The translations under genes were made by a program, and so were the position numbers. A stretch of DNA of 64,000 nt from assembly GCA_030430075.1 (NCBI GenBank), contig JAUIGN010000044.1, positions 1 to 64,000 on the forward strand, read 5' to 3'. The notes under the pieces were generated by a model. The model was given only the letters and a program-made list of their open reading frames with translations. It was not told where the DNA came from and did no database searches. Of the stretch, positions 1-7,498 are shown piece after piece; within the stretch, counting starts at the first letter, position 1, and each line of letters opens with the position of its first letter. Origin of the DNA: a bacterium. Lineage in GTDB: Bacteria; Planctomycetota; Planctomycetia; Pirellulales; Pirellulaceae.

Positions 1-890
1 CCATACCGGGGACGCGCTACTGCGGCCACCCCGAGGCCTGGGAAGGGCCTCGGGGGCCGCTGTTCCCGCCCCTCGGGCCCAACGGAAATAAGCAGTCGGA
101 CTGTCCTAAAAACCCGACGCACCTCAATCTTCTGCACGGCAAGCCAAGCTTGTTTCTTTAGGTGCAAACCTCGTCCGCCAAGGTCATCAGATTTTAGCCG
201 TCCAGCGCACTGAACGATTGTCATTCTCATTAGCTTTGGAAAAACATTAAGAGATTCTGCTCGACCGTCCCACGGTACCAATGTCAGTGCCTCCGTATAC
301 TGCCGGGCGTGGCGCAGCGCAAACAATTGACTCGAAAGCTCTGCCGATTTCGATATCTCAGCCAATTTCCCCTTCGTCTCTTTTTCGAATTTCGCTATCC
401 GCTCATCCAGATCACGTTCCCAACGATCCTTCGCTTGATCTACTCCACGCTCCAACATCAAATCCGTGCGTTCGGTAATTAGATTACGAATCCACCGCCA
501 TGCGCCGATGCCGCCAAGCAACCCGAGGACCGTCAACAGAAGTGTGGCAACCACGCCAACCGTCTCAACTCGATTGAGCCGATTTGTCAAGCTGTCTAAA
601 CGATCGTCCAAATGCCGTTCGAGACCTGAGGTAGACTTGCCATCGGCGTCGAGACGTTTATCTATTGACTTGAGTAACGGTTCTAATTCGATTGCACGGT
701 CGCCTTTGGAAGCTGCTTCCGTTGTGGTCGGCGGTTGCTGTGCTTTAGGTGTCCACTCAGGTGAGACGGTCGCTGAACTCGGCGACTCACTTGGCGGTAA
801 CGAATTCGTCTCAAGCTGCGAAACTGCAACTGCGAGATATACGATTAAGACGGAGGCTGATCCTCCACAGCAAATCATGCCCAGATGCAT
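1..890 (-). CDS. Edge-truncated membrane protein with coiled coils (N-terminal 296 codons)
   Basis: The reverse strand is open from an ATG at 890 to the window edge, so the C-terminus is missing. The start is supported by AAAGGAGA about 9-11 bases upstream. The N-terminus is hydrophobic (about residues 2-24, signal anchor or signal peptide), then comes a Ser/Pro/Thr-rich low-complexity part, a charged amphipathic stretch of the kind that forms coiled coil, a clear membrane segment near residues 115-140 (VGVVATLLLTVLGLLGG) and a second charged helix. The last 40 codons are Arg/Pro-rich and cover a perfect 10-bp hairpin (29-38 with 46-55), so the true gene may differ there. I do not recognise a family; the layout suggests a membrane-anchored scaffold or sensor. 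Confidence 0.6.
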   Translation of the reverse strand, partial: MHLGMICCGGSASVLIVYLAVAVSQLETNSLPPSESPSSATVSPEWTPKAQQPPTTTEAASKGDRAIELEPLLKSIDKRLDADGKSTSGLERHLDDRLDSLTNRLNRVETVGVVATLLLTVLGLLGGIGAWRWIRNLITERTDLMLERGVDQAKDRWERDLDERIAKFEKETKGKLAEISKSAELSSQLFALRHARQYTEALTLVPWDGRAESLNVFPKLMRMTIVQCAGRLKSDDLGGRGLHLKKQAWLAVQKIEVRRVFRTVRLLISVGPEGREQRPPRPFPGLGVAAVARPRY

Positions 891-1032
891 TACAGCAGTC
901 TCTCCTTTAGTGATAACCCATTTGATGCAACTAAGATTGCTGGTCACCCCACCCAGGACATCGGGTGCTCTGGGATTATCGCCACCTAGGCATTGGCTGT
1001 AAACTAACTTCACGAAATTTGGGGGGGACAGC

Positions 1033-1377
1033 GGGGTCAGGTCTTGACATTTAACCTTTCTTCGAGCGGCGAGGTTTGCTCTGGCACTGGAGTTCTAATT
1101 CTTCGAGGAGACGGTTCCAGTGCGGATCGTCTCCACGTCGTGATTCTGCACGACTTAACAATTTGGAGATCGCCGCTACGCTGACGCCCCCGAACTGTTG
1201 GGGAGACATTGGGGTCAGGTCGTGACATTTAACCTTTCTTCGAGCGGCGAGGTTTGTTCTGGTACTGGAGCTCTAATTCCTTGAGGAGACTGTTCCAGTG
1301 AGAATCGTCTTCACGTCGTGATTCTGCACGACTTAACAATTTGGAGATCGCCGCTACGCTGACGCCCCCGAACTGTT
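1033..1377. repeat. Direct duplication of about 165 bp of the RAYT 3' end
   Basis: Bases 1033-1200 and 1211-1377 are direct copies with roughly a dozen substitutions. Each copy holds the REP-like end plus the last 49 or so codons of the transposase. The left copy has only the tail, the right copy belongs to the complete gene. Confidence 0.85.
1051..1200 (-). pseudogene. Orphan C-terminal fragment of a RAYT transposase
   Basis: Read on the reverse strand from 1200 to the TAA at 1051-1053, this encodes a tail almost the same as that of the neighbouring transposase (QQFGGVSVAAISKLLSRAES, then RRGDDPHWNRLLEELELQ). It has no start and no catalytic part. Several differences from the intact copy change amino acids, but the reading frame is not broken. 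It probably remains from a second element copy or from a local duplication. Confidence 0.75.
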
Positions 1378-2203
1378 GCGCCAAGGTGGTTACCTTTTTG
1401 TCCGTCAACCGACGAAGCAAGTAGACGGCAGCAACACGGGCGTCGTTGCCGTGACGACGGATCTGCTTCAGATCCCCGGGACCAGCACCGAAATGATCCT
1501 GCACCACGCGAAGAATGTCCGCTTCGGCAGGACGCCACGCCAGGCGTCTTCGCTGTGGAACGTTGGCATCTTCCGGTTCCCCAGCGAGTCTCTTGCGCAT
1601 CTGTTCGACCCACGAACTCCGGCCGAGAAACAGACCTCCGACAGCCGACTTCACGGGCGAGATTGGCGGCTCGGCGATGCCCGCCTCGACAAACCGCTGG
1701 TAGGCGCGTCGCGCGTTGCGAAGGTCTTTGGAATGTTCCCGCAGTACTGTTTCCCAGTCGAGCCAGGCCGCCGCTCCCGCTGCGTCGCGCGCGAAACGAT
1801 AAGCCGAATAGCTGCTCCAGCGGTACTGTTCGGGAAGCGGAGCCATCTTGGCTCGCACCGGATTGAGGTGGATGTACCGGCTCAACTCCCACGCGTGGCT
1901 CTGATCCTCGACAAGGATCGCTTTGAACCGACCTTGGAACAGTGAGCCCGAGCGGCGATAGCGACGATTGAACAGACTGGCGTAACCGGAATTCAAATCG
2001 CGCATTCCCGCTGACAAGTTCGGCTCGGGGGTACGCAAAAACAGATGAAAATGATTGCTCATCAACACCCACGAGAAAACGCGCCAACTGGACCGGGCGG
2101 CCACTCGATCAAGGAGCCGCAACCAATCTTCACGATCCCGTTCACTATCGACGACCACCCGCTCCCAACCGCGGGCCGTCACATGATACAGACCGTTCGC
2201 CAT
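1229..2203 (-). CDS. REP-associated tyrosine transposase (RAYT, IS200/Y1 family)
   Basis: The protein has the features of single-strand HUH transposases: YHVTARG near the N-terminus, the metal-binding HUH motif in MSNHFHLFL (about residues 49-57) and the conserved SRYIHLNPVRAKMA block, followed by the usual WSSYSAY. These enzymes cut and join single-stranded DNA at REP hairpins through a tyrosine. The C-terminal third (about 220-324) holds a helix-turn-helix-like segment (VTTLAQQFGGVSVAAISKLL), as in the longer RAYTs, and a lysine/arginine-rich end. The family normally begins with a stretch like MARxLRIE. Here that stretch exists in frame upstream of the ATG (ARHLRIE), but its first codon is ATT at 2225-2227. 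The first ATG at 2203 is therefore used, and it has no good ribosome binding site. The gene may be poorly expressed or may start at ATT. Confidence 0.85.
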   Translation of the reverse strand: MANGLYHVTARGWERVVVDSERDREDWLRLLDRVAARSSWRVFSWVLMSNHFHLFLRTPEPNLSAGMRDLNSGYASLFNRRYRRSGSLFQGRFKAILVEDQSHAWELSRYIHLNPVRAKMAPLPEQYRWSSYSAYRFARDAAGAAAWLDWETVLREHSKDLRNARRAYQRFVEAGIAEPPISPVKSAVGGLFLGRSSWVEQMRKRLAGEPEDANVPQRRRLAWRPAEADILRVVQDHFGAGPGDLKQIRRHGNDARVAAVYLLRRLTDKKVTTLAQQFGGVSVAAISKLLSRAESRREDDSHWNSLLKELELQYQNKPRRSKKG

Positions 2204-2363
2204 CTCGATACGTAAGTGCCGCGCAATACGACCAAGCCCAAAGTGACAAAGTTAAATGTCAAGACCTGACCCCATAGAGACCAAAGCAAAGGTGGGGAGA
2301 TCGACCCCCTTTTGAGACCCTGAACAATTTCTTCGGTAGATAAGACTTGCACTTCCAATCTGG

Positions 2364-2403
2364 ATTACGCAAAATGCGTTACGCAAGTTGCGTAATTTGG
2401 AGG
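2364..2403 (+). promoter_or_regulatory. Palindromic operator and ribosome binding site ahead of the ATPase gene
   Basis: TTACGCAAGTTGCGTAA (2379-2395) is a palindrome with 8-bp arms around one base. An imperfect extra copy (TTACGCAAAATGCGTTA) lies directly upstream at 2365-2381, giving overlapping half-sites of TTACGCA. GGAGGT at 2399-2404 serves the GTG start at 2410. The position between promoter space and start codon fits a repressor site. Confidence 0.55.
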
Positions 2404-2409
2404 TGCTCG

Positions 2410-3543
2410 GTGAATCCGTTTTCGTATGGCGGCATCGTTGGAAACGGTGCGTTCTGTAATCGCACAAAAGAACTGGCCGATCTTGCGGAAACGATGAGGT
2501 CGGCCGGAAGGTGTATTGTTTACGCAGAACGCCGGATGGGCAAGACGTCGTTGATCCTGCGCGCGCTCGGCAAACTTCCCAAGAAGCAATTCGTCACGGT
2601 CTATGTTGACCTCTGGCCAACCGACGGTTCGGCTGCCTTTTCGGAGGCTACGGCGAAAGCGATCTCCACAGCAGCGGAATCGACGTCGAAACGTTTGCTG
2701 GAGATTGGCAAATCACTCTTTGGCCGACTGCGGCCCAGTGTTTCTCTCGACAATCCAGGTCAACCAAAGATTGATTTTGGAATCGATGGACGAGCAGTTT
2801 CAAAGACAGAACTGGTCGAGGTCCTGGCGGCGCCGCAAGAACTTGCCGAAAAGACGGGCAAGACGGTTGTGATGGTCTTCGACGAGTTTCAACAGATTCT
2901 GGACTACGAAGACGATTTAACCGAGCGGCAAATTCGCAGCAGCATTCAGCACCAAAAGAATGTTGCCTACGTCTTCCTCGGCAGTCGCAAGCATTTATTG
3001 CAATCGATGTTTCTGGATGAATCTCGTCCGCTTTACCGATCGGCGATGCATTATCCAATCGGGCCGATCGAAACCAAGCACTGGCGGTCGTTCATTTCCA
3101 AGCGATTTCAAGATGCGGATAAGCAAATAGATCGGCAGGTCATCGACCTCCTATGCGACCAAACGGGTGGCCATCCGTTCTATACCCAACATCTTTGTCA
3201 TGTGCTTTGGTCGATGACCGATGTTGGTGGCGAGGTTGATGAATCGGTTCTCCAGCTTGCCATAGAAGAGTTGCTTCGAAGGGAGAGCCATGCGTACGTG
3301 AATTTGTGGGAGTCGCTGACAAAAAACGAGCAACGTTTTCTTCGCGGACTTGCGCAGAGCGAGGAATCTCCCAAGCCGTTTTCGTCCGACTTCACCCGTC
3401 AATTTGGGCTTCGTAGTGCGTCCAACGTCCAACGGGCTGCGGAGTCACTGGAATCGAGCGATATCATCGAGCGTGAGGAATCGTCCTTCGTTATCGTTGA
3501 TCGTTTCCTTCGACTTTGGATCCGGCAGTTGTTCTCATCGTAG
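2410..3543 (+). CDS. Archaeal-type/STAND-like P-loop ATPase
   Basis: This 377-residue protein resembles the ATPase family first noted in archaea (Pfam ATPase_2 type): a short N-terminal NPFSYGGIVGNGAFCNR segment, a Walker A region RRMGKTS (about residues 41-47) in which the first glycine of the loop is an alanine, Walker B VVMVFDEFQQ (about 153-162), and a C-terminal winged-helix part (about 300-377). Members commonly bind ATP and are linked to signalling, defence or toxin-antitoxin-like modules, but the role of this one is unknown. The start is GTG at 2410, because the upstream 21 codons lack family similarity and GGAGGT lies just before the GTG. It is a solitary gene next to a transposase and pseudogenes, so horizontal gain is likely. 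Confidence 0.8.
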   Translation: MNPFSYGGIVGNGAFCNRTKELADLAETMRSAGRCIVYAERRMGKTSLILRALGKLPKKQFVTVYVDLWPTDGSAAFSEATAKAISTAAESTSKRLLEIGKSLFGRLRPSVSLDNPGQPKIDFGIDGRAVSKTELVEVLAAPQELAEKTGKTVVMVFDEFQQILDYEDDLTERQIRSSIQHQKNVAYVFLGSRKHLLQSMFLDESRPLYRSAMHYPIGPIETKHWRSFISKRFQDADKQIDRQVIDLLCDQTGGHPFYTQHLCHVLWSMTDVGGEVDESVLQLAIEELLRRESHAYVNLWESLTKNEQRFLRGLAQSEESPKPFSSDFTRQFGLRSASNVQRAAESLESSDIIEREESSFVIVDRFLRLWIRQLFSS

Positions 3544-3712
3544 CGATCGGATCTTTCTCCAGCCGCAGCGGGACAACACTGATGATCGACTATCAGTCTG
3601 TAAGAAGTTACCGAGATTTATGTCAGGGCGATTTCTCGATCAAACCGAGAGAAGAGAGGACCATCTTGGCTTGGCCGGGGGCGAGTCTTCTGGGGCCGCC
3701 AACTTATACTGT

Positions 3713-3923
3713 TCAGTGGTGACTCAAGAACTGGGCAGAGAGAGCTTGGCCGATCGTCAGTAGCCCGGTGCGGAACGGGTGTTGGCCCAGAATGAACGAC
3801 GCCCGACCGGCAGTACAGCTCTGCTGTGCAGAGGCGTCGCTAAAGAAGGTTCCCTCGCAGGCCAAGCGATCGATATGGGGCGTCCTGTAGCCCATGATGC
3901 CATGGTTGTGGGCGCTGATGTTC
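3713..3923 (-). pseudogene. Sulfatase N-terminal fragment
   Basis: Reverse-strand translation from about 3923 gives NISAHNHGIMGYRTPHIDRL, then ACEGTFFSDASAQQSCTAGR and ASFILGQHPFRTGLLTIG. This is the N-terminal core of arylsulfatases, including the C-T-A-G-R motif whose cysteine becomes formylglycine. The similarity starts abruptly at the junction with a LysR fragment on the other strand and ends near 3745, followed by unrelated codons and a stop at 3713. About 60 codons remain of a normal 450-600. It is a dead remnant. Confidence 0.8.
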
Positions 3924-4094
3924 GAGATTCGCGAGCTTCGCCATCTGTTAAGTATTGACGAATTTCGTCATTTGGGCCGGGCCTCGAAGGCGGTCGGTCT
4001 AAGTCAGCCGGCCTTGTACGACCGAATACCGTCGGCGATTGCCAGCGAGTTGATCGCGGAGATCACGAATCGGGCTGCGGAGAAGTCGGGGTGA
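3918..4094 (+). pseudogene. LysR-family regulator fragment (DNA-binding helix region only)
   Basis: From the ATG at 3918 the frame reads MFEIRELRHLLSIDEFRHLG and continues RASKAVGLSQPAL, matching the start of the LysR winged helix-turn-helix. After SQPAL the similarity ends; about 20 further codons lead to a stop at 4094. The usual effector domain (about 200 residues) is missing. Its 5' end overlaps the sulfatase remnant by a few bases on the opposite strand, so both are deletion scars. Confidence 0.7.
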
Positions 4095-5026
4095 CACGAC
4101 TGGGGCAACCGGGCTGGAATTGGCCGGCAACCGTCGCAGCCGGACGGTGCCGGTAGGTTCGCACATTCCGGGGTCCACGGCACCTCGCGCCTCGTTTTTT
4201 TCGCCACGAGGAAATAAATCGCGGCGTGAGCGCATCAGTAACAAGTCGCCTCGAGCGAATCGAATTCGTGTGAACCTTTCCGGAACCTCGCCCCTCTTAC
4301 GAGTCGGTTGTCCATCCGGCCGGGCCGATGGACAGCGACACTGGAAGAAGCAAAGGTGCCGATGATGACGAGCTTCACATCAAGTTTTGATTTCGCACGA
4401 ACAGGCCGCGGGTGCGCCGCCGATGAACGTACGAACGCGCAGTCCGCACCACGTGGGCGCACGTGACACTTGAGCAATTCCTCAGGGGATCTGCAATACC
4501 CGGTGTCATTGGCGACAGCGGTTTTTTTCGTGCCTGCATCGAACCGACATGGGCTGGTAGCTGAGACGCGGGCACCGACGCCGGCGTTGGTCGGCGGCGG
4601 CCTGAAGAACCGCAGACGAGGGTTCGAGCACCTCCGGGCCCCGTCCACAGGACGGGGATCGGCGTATCAATCAATTTGCTGATACGTGCCGGACGGCCTG
4701 AGATGTGACGGAACGTGCACACGGCGAACGTGGACGCTGTTGTCATGGCTGCCGGATTCTCGGGAGCGTGCGATTGAAAATTGAAAAGCTGATTGAGAAC
4801 AACGTCCGTGATGTCGCCCGGACGCGAAACCGATTTGCCCCGGTATGGGCGGTTGGCTCTCGCAAGAGAGATAGACGAGAGGCTGGTTGGGGAGCGGCGT
4901 TCATCCGCCGTCGACCTCGACGATGAAGCCGGTGGATAACCGTGTGGGAACGGGAAGCCACGAAGTAACTGAGGGCGTGAGCCGCTTGCCCACAAGCGGA
5001 ATGCTGCCTGAAAGATCATGGATTCA
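4095..5026. other. No convincing gene, about 930 bp
   Basis: Open frames here on either strand are Arg/Ser/Pro-rich and lack recognisable motifs. A hairpin CCGCTTG-CCCA-CAAGCGG lies at about 4982-4999. Near 4920-4960 the sequence GAAGCCGGTGGATAACCG followed by a GTGTGGGAAC stretch looks like part of a structured RNA, possibly the 3' part of a group II intron, but this is only a resemblance. Confidence 0.4.
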
Positions 5027-5445
5027 GTGCGGCTATCGTGGAACGTACCAACAAGCTCCGCGCTTGTAACGCGGTCGGCTTCAAACCGAAGTGGCCGGGA
5101 AGTTGCTAATCCTACGGGAGCGGCAACAAGCCGTGCGTGTAACAGAGTCGAAGTGCCTACAACAAACGGCGAAAGCTGTTTGAGCTGCCCGAAAGGGGAT
5201 CGGTGGACGACTTCCCGGAGTAGAAAGCTGGTCGAGCTCGGTGCGCGTATCCGACGGGATGCTCAAACCAAACCCAGAAGACTCGTTGCACTACTGCCTG
5301 CTGTTGGGCGATGGAGACATCAACGACAGGGGTGAAGGTGATGAAGCGTCTAACACGCGCGTGTGCAGACTTCGTGGAGCTGAAGAAGCGTCGATGCGAA
5401 GGCCATCACCGAGTCAGGATAGAGCTTGCGCTAAAACTGACTTTT
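5027..5445 (+). ncRNA. Structured RNA-like stretch, possible group II intron 5' remnant
   Basis: The stretch begins with GTGCG, which matches the 5' consensus of group II introns, and contains many local pairings: GTTGC/GCAAC around CCTACGGGAG, GGGAAGT at 5097-5103 with ACTTCCC at about 5210-5216, GAAA-capped stems (GGCGAAAGC, CCCGAAAGGGG), and a long-range GAGC/GCTC pair. Short frames exist but none looks like a protein and no reverse transcriptase is present here. The hairpin at 4982-4999 just upstream could be the target site. The identification is a guess from layout; it could also be another decayed structured RNA. Confidence 0.3.
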
Positions 5446-5485
5446 TATAAGGCCGGTTCGTCGATCGGTGCAGGATGTCGTCCGC

Positions 5486-6604
5486 TTAAGGCGGCGGGAT
5501 GGGTTCGTTGCCCGCGGGCGTCTCGCCCGTCATCTGCGGCCCCAGTTCACGGAAGAGATCCACCCAGGAGAGCCAGATCGCGTTGTGGATCGTGGCCTTA
5601 CCTGCCGCCTTCAGCTCCGCCAGTTCCGCCGGCGATTCGTCCGGCCAGTGGCCGATCCAGCCGTGGGCGAACGGGCGGCTCTTGAGGAGAAACTCTCGCT
5701 CGTCGTCCGCACCACACCGCAACGGAAAAGTCTCTCCAATCACAATCGGCTTGCCCCAGTCGAATTGCTTGAGTCGCTTGATTTCGTCGTCGACCTTGCC
5801 TGCTTTGGGATAGAGATGCGGTGAGACAAAATCGAGCTGTTCAGCGGCCGTCTTGTACGCGCCTGGGAAGGGAAGCATTCCCATGGTGATCAGGTGCGTC
5901 TGGTCATGTTTGCGAATCGCGGAGACCATCTGCTTCGTCCATGCGCGGAAGATCTCATCGCCGCGGCGATCCCCCGCATCGAGGCTCAATCGCTGGCAGA
6001 ATTCGACGTCGCCCATCCTCCCCAGATACCACCCTTCGTCCGGCTTCCCGATCGCGCCGGGCTCATTGACCAGGTCATAGGCGAAGATTGCCGGGCTGTC
6101 GGCACAGGTGCGGGCAATCGTCTCCCAGAAGAACGCTTGGGTCTGCCACCGCTCTTTTTCGGCCAGCGCATCATACCAGGCCATCCGATCCTTGATCTGG
6201 TAACAGGCCAGGCCGGTAACCTTGAGCCGGATCCCGGCTGCCTCGGCCACCTGGAGGAGACGCTCGAGCTGCTCGAGCGCTTGCGGTGCGACCTGGTCCG
6301 GCCCCAGCAGAATACTGGGCATTTCGGGATGAATCCTGGCAACCGTGGTACCGGCCGCCTTCATCTCGGCAAACTCCCGCTCGACGCGCCCCGGGTCCTT
6401 CCGCAGTCGCTCCATCAAATCGACCGAAGCATAGTTGTGCCCCCAGGGCACGAATCGCTCTCCGGAAGGATCGAGGACAAAACCCTTTCCGTCGGGGGCA
6501 ACCCGCACCGTCTCCATGTCGCCCGCCGAGGCACTGCCGGCGACCCCCAGCAGCAGCAGCGTCAGCAATCCGTGGATTGCTGGCCGAACCGTTTGACGTG
6601 TCAT
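5486..6604 (-). CDS. Secreted GH5-like glycoside hydrolase
   Basis: The 372-residue precursor starts at ATG 6604, preceded by AGGAAAGGG; an in-frame extension to 6697 lacks signal-peptide character. Residues 1-27 form a signal peptide (hydrophobic LLTLLLLGVAG, cleavage after SASA). The rest is a TIM-barrel of the cellulase/mannanase clan: AYDLVNEPG near 176-183 places the acid/base Glu at 181, and PIVIGETFPL places the nucleophile Glu at 291. HLYPK is the typical strand-6 region. It probably cleaves a beta-linked polysaccharide outside the cytoplasm. The specific substrate cannot be read from the sequence. It stands alone among decayed genes, with a 40-bp gap to the RNA-like stretch. Confidence 0.8.
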   Translation of the reverse strand: MTRQTVRPAIHGLLTLLLLGVAGSASAGDMETVRVAPDGKGFVLDPSGERFVPWGHNYASVDLMERLRKDPGRVEREFAEMKAAGTTVARIHPEMPSILLGPDQVAPQALEQLERLLQVAEAAGIRLKVTGLACYQIKDRMAWYDALAEKERWQTQAFFWETIARTCADSPAIFAYDLVNEPGAIGKPDEGWYLGRMGDVEFCQRLSLDAGDRRGDEIFRAWTKQMVSAIRKHDQTHLITMGMLPFPGAYKTAAEQLDFVSPHLYPKAGKVDDEIKRLKQFDWGKPIVIGETFPLRCGADDEREFLLKSRPFAHGWIGHWPDESPAELAELKAAGKATIHNAIWLSWVDLFRELGPQMTGETPAGNEPIPPP

Positions 6605-6827
6605 GGCAGGCCCTTTCCTATGCGGAGGTACGAACAACCCAGCGAGCCAACCCAGCGAGCAACAGGTTCCGGTCGCGACAAATGCCGGAGATGACACCGC
6701 CGTCGCGCAGATCGAGCATGGCGGTCAGCTGAGTGGACCGATTCCGTGATTGTAGTCCGGCGTGCCTCGCAGCGGCAAATCAACTCGGCCAGTAGCGAAG
6801 CAGGTCGGTGCGTGAATCAAGCCGACC

Positions 6828-7330
6828 ATGCGACGTCTCGTTCGCCGCGGCCGTGAACAGACGGCGGGCGTGGAGGGCCTCGAGCGGATTCAGCCGCTTA
6901 TCGAGCGTTATTGCAATGAATGGCACTCGGGTACCCTCAATGCAAAGTACCTGGGCAAATTGTGGCGCACGCTGTCCACAACACCTGCCACGCCTGACAG
7001 CGAGTCGCCGTTGCTGGACCAGCCTCGCCGACAGTGGCAGTCTGCAACACCGGGCGACGTCGAGAAGTTGGTCGCCTGGGTCGGTCACCGGCAGCAGGCG
7101 CTCTTTCAGTACAACCCGATCGGGCATATCGGCAAAGACGGCACATCGAAAGTCTGGCTGGACTCTGCTACACCGCTAACTGACCATCGAGAGTTTTCGG
7201 TCGCCCTGCCTGACCGGATGAACGGCGACGCATCAATCTTTTTGCCGTGGAGCAGATCGTGCTGCGCGACCAGTTTCGCAAGATTCGCGGGGTTTCGAGC
7301 CGACCACAAGCGCGGTAAGTCGGCTACAAT
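6828..7330 (+). pseudogene. Remnant of a DUF1592/DUF1588-type planctomycete protein
   Basis: Codons from about 6866 to 7245 read VEGLERIQPLIERYCNEWHS, later GDVEKLVAWVGHRQQALFQYN and PIGHIGKDGTSKVWLDSATPL, which resembles the middle of the large secreted proteins (DUF1587/1592/1588/1585) that normally stand just upstream of DUF1552 genes. There is no start, signal peptide or C-terminus, and after about 7245 similarity continues in another frame (VEQIVLRDQFRKIRG). The intact DUF1552 partner follows. The family assignment is from memory of its typical sequence. Confidence 0.5.
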
Positions 7331-7498
7331 GTTGCAGGGGAGCGTGCGGTACAAGAGAACGTGGCAAAGGCACCTTCCACGTCGACTGGTCCGCGGTCCG
7401 TGTGGTCTGCGGTCCGTGCAACCGGGCACCACTCGCACAGTGAGTGGCGACCGTCGACGGCCGCGTGGTGCGAGCTTTGTCCCAAACAGGAGCAGAAC

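Larger units (their letters stand above)
1033..2273 (-). mobile_element. REP/RAYT element with inverted ends and a duplicated tail
   Basis: A near-identical 23-bp motif starting GGGGTCAGGTC and ending TTTAAC occurs at 1033-1055 and 1211-1233, and in inverted orientation at 2251-2273. The outer pair (1033 and 2251) match exactly. Between the two right-facing copies and the left-facing copy lies a RAYT gene. This is the expected arrangement for a REP-associated transposase between the palindromic repeats it recognises. The copy at 1211 has one change (TCGTGAC for TCTTGAC). The TAA stop of the transposase falls inside the 1211 end, so gene and end are physically merged. No target-site duplication was obvious outside the ends. 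Confidence 0.7.

Noticed and set aside
1311..2087. 258-codon alternative frame in the transposase
   Set aside because: Arg/Ser-rich shadow; the HUH motif is in the other frame.
4375..5019. 214-codon reverse-strand frame
   Set aside because: Ser/Arg/Pro-rich, lacks motifs and start signal, and covers hairpins of the RNA-like region.
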